DNA of 64,000 nt, from assembly GCA_026388095.1 (NCBI GenBank), contig JAPLKL010000078.1:39110-103109 (forward strand), read 5' to 3'. The stretch is from Elusimicrobiota bacterium. GTDB taxonomy: Bacteria > Elusimicrobiota > Elusimicrobia > UBA1565 > UBA9628. The notes beneath the pieces are model-generated. The model was not told the origin of the DNA, did no database searches, and saw only the letters and a list, made by a program, of their open reading frames with translations. Positions 40,248 through 49,130 of this stretch are shown here, one piece after another. Position 1 is the first letter of the stretch; each line of letters starts with the position of its first letter. The position numbers and the translations under genes are program-made.

Positions 40248-41735
40248 CTAGAAGGGATAGGGATCTATGGCGTCCCGGTAGCGCTTCGGGACCTCGTAGA
40301 GCCCGGCCTTCTTCTGCCACTGGAGCATCCGATAGGCATCGCTGACGGCTAGCGACGGCCAGGAGCCTCGGGAGAAGGATATCGCGCCCTTGAGGTACTC
40401 CGGCCGGGTGTCCAGGAACCGCAGCCGGCCCCAGCCGTCCCGCACCACGGCCAGCAGCCGCAGGCCCTTCGCGTCTTGCTTCATCTTGAGGTCGATGACC
40501 CGGTAGGCCCGAGGGCTCATCCCGTTGAGGAAGGCCGGCCCGCCGTCCCGGTCCCGGGACAGGATCGTCATGTGCAGGGGATAGGGGCCCGCGATCTCAT
40601 GATACCAGTTCGAGCTGAATTCCGGCATCCGCCGCCAAGCCGCCAGGTTCTCGCGCAGGAAGCCCGCCCAGTCCCGGCGCCATCGCGGCCGACGGTCCGG
40701 CGCGGGTTTGAGCGCGGGGCTGGCCGCTCTGAGCGCGGCGTCTCGGTCCGTGTCGAAGGGGGTGCCGGCGACAGAGCGGGCGATCCGCGCGCGGAACTCC
40801 TCCGGGACCGAGTAGAGCCCCGCCGCTTCCTGCCAGCGCCGCATGAGCGAGGCCTCCGAGACTCCCAAGGTCGGCCAGGAATCGCCGCGGACGAACTGTA
40901 TCGAGCCTTTCATGTAGCTGGCGCGCGTGTCGAAGGAGAGCATATCGCCCCGGCTCTGGATGAAGGCCAGCAGCCGCAAATCCTTGCCTTCGGGGACCAC
41001 GCGCAAGTCGATGACTTTGTAGGTGTCGGGACGCAGGCCGTTGAGGAAGGCGGCGTTGCCGAAGCGGTCGCGGCGCAGGACCTTGACCTTGAGCATGTAG
41101 GGCCCCTCGGTCTGATGGTACCAGTTCACGCTGAACCCAGGCAGGCGGCTCCACTGCGGGTAGCGCTCCTTGAGCAGCTGGGCCCAGTCCTGACGCCAGT
41201 TCCCGCTGCGGCGGGAGAAGACGGGCGCCGCGTCGCCGGAGCCCGCGTCCTCGGGGGCGGCGAGCAGCCGGGACATGACTCGGCCGGCGGATTCGCGCGC
41301 CGCGGATGGGGACTGTCGGGCGCCGTCGGCGATGCGGGCGAGGTCGGGGGCGATGTCGCGCGCCACGTCCGAGACGCGCTGCTGCGCCGTCCGGGGACCA
41401 ACGGCTGCGGCCGGTGCTACGGGAAGCGGCGAGTCCGAGGGCGCGGCCAGGACCGGGGCCGTCGGCAGAGCGGGCAGGGCCGGTCCTAGGATGCGCGGAG
41501 CTGCGGGGGCGGATAGGCCCGCGGTCAGCCCGAAGCGGGTCGTGACGGCCGGGTATCCGAGACTGGAAACGAAGGTCGCGGGGTGGATGAGGTCGCCGGC
41601 GGGGATCGTGAGGATGCCGGGGGAGGCTTTGGCCGGGGCCGCCCTCAGGGCGAGGGCGCCCGCGCCCGCGGGGGATGGAAGCAGGCAAGCCGCCAGCAGA
41701 GCGGCCAGCGGTCTGGACCGGAGGATGGTTCGCAT
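40248..41735 (-). CDS. Secreted protein with two tandem 140-residue repeats
   Basis: 495 residues, signal peptide at MRTILRSRPLAALLAACLLP, Ala/Pro/Leu-rich prosegment to about residue 115. Residues 177-317 and 350-490 are copies of one domain: both have WRxDWAxxL...W.R.P.FS.NWYH, GPY.L...L.RDR.G..AFLNG, Y.VIDL, LRLLA, LxFxTR..Y.KG.I.F.R, SWP.L.VS and AGLY.VP. The unit is not one I know; the conserved Trp, His and aromatic residues suggest ligand or wall binding. A TATCAT box lies nine bases before the ATG. Confidence 0.65.
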   Translation of the reverse strand: MRTILRSRPLAALLAACLLPSPAGAGALALRAAPAKASPGILTIPAGDLIHPATFVSSLGYPAVTTRFGLTAGLSAPAAPRILGPALPALPTAPVLAAPSDSPLPVAPAAAVGPRTAQQRVSDVARDIAPDLARIADGARQSPSAARESAGRVMSRLLAAPEDAGSGDAAPVFSRRSGNWRQDWAQLLKERYPQWSRLPGFSVNWYHQTEGPYMLKVKVLRRDRFGNAAFLNGLRPDTYKVIDLRVVPEGKDLRLLAFIQSRGDMLSFDTRASYMKGSIQFVRGDSWPTLGVSEASLMRRWQEAAGLYSVPEEFRARIARSVAGTPFDTDRDAALRAASPALKPAPDRRPRWRRDWAGFLRENLAAWRRMPEFSSNWYHEIAGPYPLHMTILSRDRDGGPAFLNGMSPRAYRVIDLKMKQDAKGLRLLAVVRDGWGRLRFLDTRPEYLKGAISFSRGSWPSLAVSDAYRMLQWQKKAGLYEVPKRYRDAIDPYPF

Positions 41736-42094
41736 GGTAGCGCCATGATACGATTTTGAAAAAGTCGGCCCATAGAAGCGAAGGACCCAAGGCAGGCTGG
41801 CCATTCGACCCAGGATAGAATGGGAAATAGGGGATGGGCTCAGGGCTGGCCCCAGCCTGGTGCCTCGGGTCCCCTCGGGGTCCCGAAGTCGGAAGGGGGG
41901 GGGAGCACTACACCTGGTGGGACCCCGTGACCCGGGCGCGGGAGCGCAACGTGGGCTGGCGGCGTCGGATCGCTCCAGTCCATCTTCTGGCCCAGGCGCT
42001 GAGCCATGTCGTCGAGCTTGGCCTCAAGGCCTGCGACATCAAGTACATCGAGTGCGGCCTGCATCGTTTCGGGGTGGCGCGCTACCGCTGTCCG
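41736..42094. other. Gap with a broken -10/hairpin element and a stray piece of xth
   Basis: 359 bases without a gene of their own. 41866-41891 is a half-copy of the hairpin at 49141 (ending CCCGAAGTCGG). A run of ten Gs joins it to the 68-bp xth copy. The remaining 130 bases show nothing I can name; the open frame across this gap is a chance fusion. Confidence 0.6.
41896..41963 (+). repeat. Copy of 68 bases of xth outside any intact gene
   Basis: 67 of 68 bases match 34718-34785. It would encode GEHYTWWDPVTRARERNVGW but has no flanking xth sequence. The two copies are 7.2 kb apart in the same orientation. Near identity means it is recent. Confidence 0.9.
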
Positions 42095-43078
42095 TCACCG
42101 CGACACGCGTCTCGTGAACGTCTTGCCCTTATGAAAGAAGGTTACTCTGTTCTGCGTGATTTTGACGACCTTGAACTGCGTCGTCCCGATCCACTCGCCC
42201 TCGCCCACCATGCTGTTGTTGATGATCGCCTTGTTGCCTTCCGGCGTAGATATGATCCCCTGCAGGCTGATGGTTTGGTCGAAGGGTTTTTTCCCCACCC
42301 GCCTGGCCTTCTGCGCTTGCTTGACCTGCCGGGCCGCATCGTCTTCGAACGCATCCCCGCTCATCTGCGCTAGCACACGCTTTACGCAGGAGCAGAAGAT
42401 GCCGGTATCCTCGTCCGCAGGGGCGCGGCACAGCTTGGGAAGCTTCCGGTTGGCAAGAGTCCGCAGACTCTTGTATGCCTTCGGGTAGGCTTTGATTTGA
42501 ACGGTCATGGCGCGGATGTCATGCTCGATCTTCGATCTGGTCTTTCGCAGGCCATTCTGCTTGGCGATGGACTGGGCTCTCTCGGGGGAACCGCTGGAAT
42601 TATCGCAAGATACCTTACTGTTGATGGCAGAGGTGCAGGGACCCGGCTTTGGGATACCTTTTCGATCAATGTCGGCCAGCTCGGACTCAAGCCGGATCAA
42701 TTCATCGTGGAATTCTTCGTTGCGTCGCTGTGCGTCGTGGGCCTTTTCGCGGGCGCGGAGAGCGGCTTTCATGGCGCGGGCGAGTTCCTTCCCTCCGGGC
42801 GGGAACAAGTCCCCGGCTTCCATGGACCGCTCTCGGTTCTCGCGGAGCAGAGCGCTGTTGGACCGCACATCTCGGCTGATGCCCTTGATATCGGATCTGT
42901 TCACCTCGGTAGTGCCGTAGCCGAAGTCCAGGACCACTTGGTCCGGGGTTTCACTACGGATGACGCCCTTGAGCTCGCCCCCATTCTTAAGATGGATGGT
43001 GTCGGCGTGCACGGAGGAGCTCAGGATGAGGATGGGTGCGGCCAGGAACGCGGCCATGGCCGCCAATGCTTTCTGCAT
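42095..43078 (-). CDS. Periplasmic protein with GspC/PilP-like C-terminal domain
   Basis: 327 residues, signal peptide at MQKALAAMAAFLAAPILILS. An N-terminal small beta domain ADTIHLKNGGELKGVIRSET begins right after cleavage and resembles stand-alone LKNG repeats in secreted proteins. A central helical part contains six cysteines (PGPCTSAI, KVSCDNSS, KLCRAP, FCSCVKR). The C-terminus, LQGIISTPEGNKAIINNSMV, GEWIGTTQFKVVKITQNRV and FFHKGKTFTRRV, fits the HR-like domain of secretion or pilus proteins (GspC, PilP). A TTGACG-17-TATAAC promoter lies upstream. Confidence 0.6.
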   Translation of the reverse strand: MQKALAAMAAFLAAPILILSSSVHADTIHLKNGGELKGVIRSETPDQVVLDFGYGTTEVNRSDIKGISRDVRSNSALLRENRERSMEAGDLFPPGGKELARAMKAALRAREKAHDAQRRNEEFHDELIRLESELADIDRKGIPKPGPCTSAINSKVSCDNSSGSPERAQSIAKQNGLRKTRSKIEHDIRAMTVQIKAYPKAYKSLRTLANRKLPKLCRAPADEDTGIFCSCVKRVLAQMSGDAFEDDAARQVKQAQKARRVGKKPFDQTISLQGIISTPEGNKAIINNSMVGEGEWIGTTQFKVVKITQNRVTFFHKGKTFTRRVSR

Positions 43079-43099
43079 CTTGTGCCCTGCCTGAGGCCA

Positions 43100-43128
43100 G
43101 TTATACCGCTTGCGCAAGGGAGCGTCAA
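43100..43128 (-). promoter_or_regulatory. Sigma70-type promoter, leftward
   Basis: On the minus strand TTGACG (43128-43123), 17-base spacer, TATAAC (43105-43100); 21 bases to the start of the GspC-like gene. Confidence 0.65.
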
Positions 43129-43489
43129 GCGACCGTATTGAATCACTTAAGATGTTACCGAAGCGGGTCCATTGTATCTACAACTCGAAGTATGGCGGGA
43201 GGGCGCGAAGCTATAAACTTTCTCCGGGCAGTAGTAAAACTCAATCTACCCTCTTATAGTTGGAGCAGAACCATGAAGCCACTTCATGGTGCCCCCTCCG
43301 CCTGAGGATCCGAATGTGGCCCAGCAACCAACTGGTGATTCATCCTCAACTACTGCGGGAGCCTCAGCTATCCAAACTCCGCGTGCATGAGAAACAATCC
43401 CCAATCGCCCGGCGACGCGGCGGGCAAGTAACTTGATCCTCGGCGAATCAGCCGGCAGCTTCAATCAAGGCCAAGTGAAGGCGGGACCC

Positions 43490-43518
43490 TTGACAGTCAT
43501 AGTACCCGAGGATACACT
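43490..43518 (+). promoter_or_regulatory. Sigma70-type promoter, rightward
   Basis: TTGACA (43490-43495), 17-base spacer, TACACT (43513-43518); 42 bases before the ATG of the ChaN-like gene. Confidence 0.7.
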
Positions 43519-43560
43519 TATTTCTGTCGGATGCTGAGCCGCTGAGTAGGGCGTTCCCTC

Positions 43561-44565
43561 ATGAAAAGGCTCATTGGTTTTGTCGCCGCCGTCGCGCTCA
43601 TCATCGCTGGCGCGCATGCCCTGCGCAAACATCAGCACAACAAGTCCCTATCGCCGGTCGAACAAGAGGCTTTGCGTGACGCTCTAAGCGACGATCCTTC
43701 CGGCCAACTGCCGCAATTACCCAAGCTCCAGTTGACCGGGGCCTCGGTGTCCGGGGCAGACGCAAGCCGATATCTCGATGATCCCGTTTTGATTGCCGCG
43801 CATGTAAAAACGCATGCCGAAGCTCTGGACTGGCAGAAAGTGTTCGCTGGCCCGGAGCGCCTGATCTACCTCGGCGAACGCCATCCAGATGCCCGGCCTA
43901 AGCGGGAGTTGGACCTGCATCTACGAGAGGCGGCTGCGGCCGGAATCACGCATTTGGCCATCGAGATGCTGGGAGAGGACCGACGCTCTCTTCTGAAGCG
44001 TTATGAGCAGCGCAAGGCGCAGGATGCGGAGTTGGTCGAAGCGTTCATGAAGGACTGGGGGCCCAAGGATCGCGGGTTCATGCCCGAGGAATACGCCAAG
44101 GTTTTGGCATCTGCCCGAGAAGCAGGCATCCATATCGAGCCACTCGATTTCGCCATGGCTGAGAAGGATAAGATGTGGCGTATTTGCGTTAAGCAGAAGT
44201 CTGAGAAACAATGCGACGATGAGGAACTGCAGAATCGTGACAATCAAATGATGTCGAGCCTCAATATACTGCTGTCAAAGCCAGAGACTGGCCGCGTGTT
44301 GGCCTGGACCGGCACCTGGCACGCTTGCCAATTGGAAGGAGCAGCCAAACTTGCCGCAAGGGGCGTATCGTCTCGTAGTTATTATTTGGTCACCAAAGGT
44401 CTTTACGAGCATGAGAGCGGCATTATCCGTTATCTGGATGCTGTCGAAAAATTCGGCTGGCGGTCCCGCAGCCTCTTGATCCACACGCAGGGAGTGCAAG
44501 CCTGCTTTGTGGGACTGATCTCTTTGCCGGACGCGGACGTCTCTCCCGCCCGCCGCGATCCGTAA
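43561..44565 (+). CDS. ChaN/TIKI-like protein, anchored
   Basis: 334 residues with an N-terminal hydrophobic anchor (LIGFVAAVALIIAGAHAL). The Tiki/ChaN superfamily core is visible: ERLIYLGERHPDARPKRELD, AGITHLAIEMLGEDRRSLLK, EAGIHIEPLDFAMAEKDKMW, RDNQMMSSLNILLSKPETGR and VLAWTGTWHACQLEGAA. The GExH and ExxxE positions bind heme or metal in relatives; ChaN takes part in iron-dependent processes and EreA-type relatives are esterases. Which role applies here is open. Lower GC than the core genes; it is a single gene with its own promoter. Confidence 0.72.
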   Translation: MKRLIGFVAAVALIIAGAHALRKHQHNKSLSPVEQEALRDALSDDPSGQLPQLPKLQLTGASVSGADASRYLDDPVLIAAHVKTHAEALDWQKVFAGPERLIYLGERHPDARPKRELDLHLREAAAAGITHLAIEMLGEDRRSLLKRYEQRKAQDAELVEAFMKDWGPKDRGFMPEEYAKVLASAREAGIHIEPLDFAMAEKDKMWRICVKQKSEKQCDDEELQNRDNQMMSSLNILLSKPETGRVLAWTGTWHACQLEGAAKLAARGVSSRSYYLVTKGLYEHESGIIRYLDAVEKFGWRSRSLLIHTQGVQACFVGLISLPDADVSPARRDP

Positions 44566-44607
44566 ACGCGATCCCCCGTCCCGCGTGATCGGCGAGTTGG
44601 AGGAAGC

Positions 44608-44700
44608 TTGGATCCTATCCGGATCTTGTTGTTGAGCTTCACCGACGGGAGGAAGAAGTCGCTCAATAGCCTCAGCTCGTTGCGATCGAGGTCGTTCCTA
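44608..44700 (-). pseudogene. Possible remnant of an insertion-sequence integrase
   Basis: Thirty residues with LLSDFFLPSVKLNNKIRIGS, similar to the NFFQP..KL..KTR.GSK segment near the C-terminus of many integrase-core transposases. Both ends are lost. Based on memory of the family only. Confidence 0.3.
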
Positions 44701-45116
44701 GCCGCCACCGCGGCCTCCGAGTCGTGGCGGTCCCATCCCAGATCTGGTCCCTTCGGCGCAAGGATAGAGCAGCAACAGGCAGGAAGACGGCATGCCGATC
44801 CTCCCGGCCCCGCTAACCATCGCCGGGTTTGGTAGAATCCCTTTCTGTTCCGGATTCCCTCCCTCTTGTTGTCGCTCGTCTGCGGGGCCGCCCTGGCCCG
44901 GGAGCGCAACTCACAGGATTTTCCGAGCCGCAACAAAGCTCCGGATGGCGGCCCCGAAGCTATCGACGCCATGTACTCGGGAAAGTGCCTTCGGCCCGGC
45001 ATGGCAGAACCCCCAGCCCCGGAACCGCCTGCTGCCTCCACCCGCTCCGCCATCAGCCCTTTCAACTGGCCCCAGCGCCATTGATAGGCCTGACACCTCG
45101 GGCGCACTCGGTGGGC

Positions 45117-45145
45117 TTGACAACCCCGGATGCCGGGACAATACT
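45117..45145 (+). promoter_or_regulatory. Sigma70-type promoter
   Basis: TTGACA (45117-45122), 17-base spacer, AATACT (45140-45145); the ATG is 20 bases further. The spacer contains a small CCCCGG/CCGGG palindrome. Confidence 0.6.
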
Positions 45146-45165
45146 AGTGCTAGGCCCCTATCCCC

Positions 45166-46437
45166 ATGTCCCCTCACCGGAGATTGCCGCCGCTTTTCGC
45201 GGCCCTGGTCGGGCTGGTCCTGCTCTCGGGACCGGCCGGAGCCGTCGCGGACCCCATCGCCGCGGCGGCCGCGGTGGATTCGGCCCGCGGCCGCATCAAG
45301 GTCGTGGAGAGCGCGGCCGGCTCCCTGAACCAGGGCCGCTACGCGGAGAAGGCTCATAAGGACGCGTCCTCAGCCCTTTATTCGCTCTCCGGCGAGCTCT
45401 CCAGCTTCCACCCGCCGGCCGGCCTCTACCCCGCCTGCGATGAACCGGCTTTAAAGGCGCTCATCAAGTCCGTGGCCCAGGCGGCCGATTCCGAGCGCCT
45501 GTTCTGGCAGCAGCGCGGTCCGGAGTCCAAGACCAGGCTCGGCGCCGACTTCAAGGAGGCGCTCTCCGCCTTCAGGAAGGCCTTCCCGGAGACAGGCGCT
45601 TACGGCAAGCCGGGCGCGGCCGACCCTCTCTCGGTGAGCCATGCCAAGGAACTGGGCCGGACCGAGCAGGTCGTCGGCTCCTTCAAGATCGACTGCCGCA
45701 GCTTCGACAACAGCGGGCATTGCGCGGACACCGGCGCGTCCCCGGCCGGAGCGGGATTCGCGCGGCGCGACCCGGCCGTCACCGCCTCGGCCCAGCCCGT
45801 CAAGAAGCCGCTCGTGGGCCAGGTCCCGGCCCCGGACCAGCCGTCCAGCAACGGCGCGGCGTTCCTGGCCGGGATGGGCGACGCGGTCAAGGAGCAGTTC
45901 GGGACCGCCAAAGGGCTCCTGCTCAACCTGGCTTCGATCCTGGCCGGCTTGGGCCTCACCTTGGTGTCTTCCTTGCTCACCGGCGGGGCGGCCGCGATCT
46001 GGAAGGTCGTCAGCATCATCCTGGCCTTGGTCCTTTCCGCGGCGCTGGTCTACTCCTTGACCAAGGCCGCCTACGGCGCGATCAAGCACCTGCTGCAGGC
46101 CGAGAGCGCGGAGGAGCGCGCCAAAGCCTGGCAGGAGGTCGGCAAGTTCGTGGGCAGCCTGCTGATCCTCGGCCTGATGGTCCTCGCCGGCGTGGCCATC
46201 GGCAAGTTCAAGCTGGGCGCCAAGGCGCAGGTCTCTTCCGAGGAAGCGACCGCCATGGTCAAGGGCGCGCCCGCGCTGCGGGGCAAGCTGGGGATCAAGA
46301 CCGCCGCGGCCGCGGAGAAGCCGAGTGCGGGGAAGCTCGCGGCCGAGGAGATCGTGGTCCCGAACCGCGGGCTGTCTCCGCAGACCGTGAGCTTCATCGA
46401 GCGCGAAGCCGCCAAGCTGGGGGCCCCATGCCGGTGA
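45166..46437 (+). CDS. Exported protein with a two- to three-helix membrane region
   Basis: 423 residues. A signal peptide (LFAALVGLVLLSGPAGAVA) is followed by a helical soluble part with three cysteines, a Pro-rich linker, then three hydrophobic segments (GLLLNLASILAGLGLTLVSS, VSIILALVLSAALVYSLTKA, FVGSLLILGLMVLAGVAIGK). The end (GLSPQTVSFIEREAAKLGAP) is charged. The order export signal, helical stalk, helix pair, then a separate enzyme-like domain in the next gene resembles the pre-toxin part of polymorphic effectors. It overlaps the next gene by ten bases. No clear family. Confidence 0.55.
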   Translation: MSPHRRLPPLFAALVGLVLLSGPAGAVADPIAAAAAVDSARGRIKVVESAAGSLNQGRYAEKAHKDASSALYSLSGELSSFHPPAGLYPACDEPALKALIKSVAQAADSERLFWQQRGPESKTRLGADFKEALSAFRKAFPETGAYGKPGAADPLSVSHAKELGRTEQVVGSFKIDCRSFDNSGHCADTGASPAGAGFARRDPAVTASAQPVKKPLVGQVPAPDQPSSNGAAFLAGMGDAVKEQFGTAKGLLLNLASILAGLGLTLVSSLLTGGAAAIWKVVSIILALVLSAALVYSLTKAAYGAIKHLLQAESAEERAKAWQEVGKFVGSLLILGLMVLAGVAIGKFKLGAKAQVSSEEATAMVKGAPALRGKLGIKTAAAAEKPSAGKLAAEEIVVPNRGLSPQTVSFIEREAAKLGAPCR

Positions 46438-47270
46438 AGACCATGGCGTGGGCCGCGATCCTGTGGGCGCTGCTCGCCTCGCCCGGCGCGGCGTCGGAGT
46501 GCCCCAGCATCGTCACCCAGCTCGATTCTCTGATCGAGAAGACCGGGGTCAAGCCGGGGGACGCCCGGCACGAGCAGGTGATCCTCACGTTCATCAAGGG
46601 GGTCTCCAAGAACGAGAATCTGACCGAGGAGGCCAAGAAAGCGGCCGTCGAGCATCTTTGGAAGCAGATACCCGCCAAGACCCAGCCCACGCTCCCGCTG
46701 AAACAGGCCGCGCCGCCCTTGGCCAAGCCGGCCGAGCGCACCACTTCGTCGAGCGCTCGGCCCTTGGAGACCAAGAGCGACAGGACCGACACGAGCTGGC
46801 GGCCGGCTCAGGAGCCGCCCACCAAGACCAGCCCGTCCGGAGGGGGGTTCTTCGGGCTGGGCCGCAAGAGCCGGGCCGACGAGCCCGCCAGAGTCATCGG
46901 CCAAGGGCCCACGAGCGTCGAGATCAGCCAGGAGGCGATGCGCGTGTCCGGCGTCCTGCGTCTCAAGAGGCCCGTGGAGGCCTGCGGGCTCAAGGGCGCC
47001 GAGCTCCAGCCCGGCCAGCAGATCGCCAGTCCGCAGATCGTGGCCGAATACGCCCAGCGCATGAAGGCCGGCCGCTGGGATTGGAGCCGGGGGGAGAAGA
47101 TCATCCTCGGCGTGGACGGCCGGGGCGGGCGCGTGATCATCGAAGGCCACCACCGCTACATGGCCGCCAAGCTCGCCGGAGTGAAGATCCCGGACTCGGC
47201 CTTCTCGGTGACGCGCCGGCCGTGGGTGCCGTCCTCGTGGGAGGACGTGGTCTGGAGCGCCTCCCACTAG
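46428..47270 (+). CDS. Exported protein with ParB/sulfiredoxin-like C-terminal domain
   Basis: 280 residues, signal peptide (MPVKTMAWAAILWALLASPG). A helical stretch and a Ser/Pro-rich linker lead to a C-terminal domain (about 170-280): SVEISQEAMRVSGVLRLKRP, QQIASPQIVAEYAQRMKAGR and VIIEGHHRYMAAKLAGVKIP. The G-H-H-R-Y motif is that of ParB-like nuclease or kinase folds, where the core residues bind a nucleotide or DNA. ParB-type domains occur as toxins at the end of secreted effectors. An exported ParB fold is unusual. Its TAG overlaps the stop of the convergent sulfatase (CTAG). Confidence 0.6.
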   Translation: MPVKTMAWAAILWALLASPGAASECPSIVTQLDSLIEKTGVKPGDARHEQVILTFIKGVSKNENLTEEAKKAAVEHLWKQIPAKTQPTLPLKQAAPPLAKPAERTTSSSARPLETKSDRTDTSWRPAQEPPTKTSPSGGGFFGLGRKSRADEPARVIGQGPTSVEISQEAMRVSGVLRLKRPVEACGLKGAELQPGQQIASPQIVAEYAQRMKAGRWDWSRGEKIILGVDGRGGRVIIEGHHRYMAAKLAGVKIPDSAFSVTRRPWVPSSWEDVVWSASH

Positions 47271-49123
47271 GGATTCAGGAGGTGCTGCGGGCCGAGAGTG
47301 AGGTCGGTGGCGACGACGTCGGCGTCGCGCAGCCAGCCCCAGGTCCAGTAGCAGGCCGGATCTGAGGCGGGGGGGGTGCAGTCCTTGAAGTCCTCGCCCC
47401 GGTTGAGCAGGATCGTGCCGTTGACGGTGGGGCGCACGCCGCCGCGGCCGGACCTGCGGAAAAGCGGCATGTGATACCGGGCCTGGTCGGGCAGGCCCAG
47501 CCGGTCGAGGATGTCGTCGGGCACCTCGTAGGCGCTCTCTTCCGGGCGCGCGGGCTTGGCCCGGCCGCGGTCCAGGACCAGCAGCGGGGTCTTGAAATAG
47601 CGGGGGCCCATGGCGCCCGAGGCCCGGAGCGGCGCCTCGTCCGGGACCGGGCTCTGGAACGCCAGCCCCGGCTGGTGGTCGCCGGTGATGACCACGATGG
47701 CGTCCGGGTCTTCCTTCCGTATCCGGCGCGCCCAGTCCGCCAGCAGGCCGGAGGTGTAGTAGTTGATGTTGAAGTGCCGTTCGGCCTCCTGCCGGCGCGT
47801 TTCGTCCCCGGGCCAGCTTACGTCCAGGGTCCTCGGGTAGAGCTTGTCGTCCCACCGGTAGGGCCAGTGCCCGGCGATGGTCATGACGTAGGCGAGGAAG
47901 GGCCGGCCCGCGGCCTGCCGCCGGGCGGTCCGCACCGCCTGCTCGATCAAAGACCGGTCGGAGATGAACTGGCCGGCGATCTTCTCGGAGGAGTCCAGCG
48001 CCTCGCGGTCGTAGAACCGGTCGAAGCCGAGGAGGTGATAGGCGACGTCTCGGTTGTAGAAGCCTCCCGAGTTGGAATGGAAGGCGAAGGTCCGGTACCC
48101 GTTCTGGGCGAGGATGCGGGGCAGGCAGGGCAGGGGACGGCGCAGGGCGTTCTGGAACACGATCCCCTCGAAGACGATCGCGGAGGGCATGCCGCAGAGG
48201 GCCTCGAACTCGACGTCGGCGGTCCCGCCTCCGAAGGTGGGCGAGAGCATGTGCTGGCGCCCCGCCGAGCTCCAGAGGGCGTTGAACTCCGGGGCGAGGA
48301 GGCTGGGGGAGGGCTGGTCCGCGCCCGGCGGGACCGGGTCCCAGAAGCTCTCGGTCAGGAAGAAATAGATGTTCCGCTTCGGCGGCGCCGCGCGCCGGCC
48401 CGGGCGGTCGGCGGCGCGGGGCTGACCGCTGAGCAGTCTGGCCTCTGCGCGCGCCACCTCCTTGAGGCTCGCTATGCCATTGGTGTTCGAGAACAGGCGG
48501 GCCAGCTCTATGGAGAACGAGAAGTACACTCCGAACGACTCCTCCCGCTCCGTCTGGGCGGGCCAGGGGATGGTGACGAACCGGTCCACGGCGTCGCAGT
48601 AGGGGCCGTAGAGGAACGCCACGACGGCGCAGAACAGGGCGGCCGGCACGGCCCGGGCCAGCCTCTTGACCCCGGGCCTCCGGAACGAGCCGACCATGAA
48701 TGCGATGCAGGCCGTGGCGGCGATGAGCCCTGCCCCGATGATCCAGAAGAACTTCTGGCGCGGGTCGGCGCCGATGATGTGCGCGCCCTCGCGCAGGAGG
48801 AGGTAGTCGGTGGGGATGACCGGGATCTGCATCAGCTGGACTTTGATGGAGTTGAGGGAGAAGAGGAAGACGTCGAGGACCAGCTGGACGAGGAGTATCC
48901 GGGCCCGGGAGGCGAAGAAGGCGCTCAGGGCCAGGACGAAGAGGGCCTGCATGAGGAGGTCCGGGGCGAGGCGCCAGGAGAAGTGTCCGAAGTGGAAGAG
49001 AGCGCGGTCGATGGCCCAGGCCGCGAGCCCGACCAGGACGGAGGCGGCGGCGAGCTCGAGGGCGTCGCGCCGCTCGTCCGGCTGACGGGGCGGGCCGGCG
49101 GGGGGACTGGGGGGCGTTTCCAT
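47267..49123 (-). CDS. LTA-synthase-like membrane sulfatase
   Basis: 618 residues, start at METPPSPPAGPPRQ; an ATG nine bases upstream lies inside the -10 box and is excluded. Five membrane helices in the first 200 residues (AASVLVGLAAWAIDRALFHF and following) precede an extracytoplasmic alkaline-phosphatase-fold domain: NIYFFLTESFWDPV (metal Glu), MLSPTFGGGTADVEFEALCG (nucleophile Thr), FAFHSNSGGFYNRD, MTIAGHWPY and VVITGDHQPG. Enzymes of this family transfer phosphoglycerol or phosphoethanolamine onto envelope polymers or lipids. The acceptor here is unknown. Promoter TATAAT lies seven bases from the start. Confidence 0.88.
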   Translation of the reverse strand: METPPSPPAGPPRQPDERRDALELAAASVLVGLAAWAIDRALFHFGHFSWRLAPDLLMQALFVLALSAFFASRARILLVQLVLDVFLFSLNSIKVQLMQIPVIPTDYLLLREGAHIIGADPRQKFFWIIGAGLIAATACIAFMVGSFRRPGVKRLARAVPAALFCAVVAFLYGPYCDAVDRFVTIPWPAQTEREESFGVYFSFSIELARLFSNTNGIASLKEVARAEARLLSGQPRAADRPGRRAAPPKRNIYFFLTESFWDPVPPGADQPSPSLLAPEFNALWSSAGRQHMLSPTFGGGTADVEFEALCGMPSAIVFEGIVFQNALRRPLPCLPRILAQNGYRTFAFHSNSGGFYNRDVAYHLLGFDRFYDREALDSSEKIAGQFISDRSLIEQAVRTARRQAAGRPFLAYVMTIAGHWPYRWDDKLYPRTLDVSWPGDETRRQEAERHFNINYYTSGLLADWARRIRKEDPDAIVVITGDHQPGLAFQSPVPDEAPLRASGAMGPRYFKTPLLVLDRGRAKPARPEESAYEVPDDILDRLGLPDQARYHMPLFRRSGRGGVRPTVNGTILLNRGEDFKDCTPPASDPACYWTWGWLRDADVVATDLTLGPQHLLNP

Positions 49124-49130
49124 GTATGTC

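Larger units (their letters stand above)
43079..43560. other. 482-base gap, low GC, promoter at each end
   Basis: Divergent gap between the GspC-like gene and the ChaN-like gene. Apart from the two promoters I see only a small palindrome ATGAAG/CTTCAT near 43270. No gene or RNA fold recognised. Confidence 0.5.
44566..45165. other. 600-base gap with a possible integrase remnant
   Basis: No intact gene. On the minus strand about 44608-44700 reads RNDLDRNELRLLSDFFLPSV followed by KLNNKIRIGSK, which resembles the C-terminal part of DDE integrases of insertion sequences. The rest has no features I recognise until the promoter at 45117. Confidence 0.4.

Noticed and set aside
41834..42373. A 179-codon frame containing GEHYTWWDP
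   Set aside because: The recognisable part is only the transplanted piece of xth; the rest is antisense of the GspC-like gene.
43246..43464. A 72-codon frame on the minus strand in the gap
   Set aside because: No start signals, no domain, and a weak codon pattern; left as unassigned sequence.
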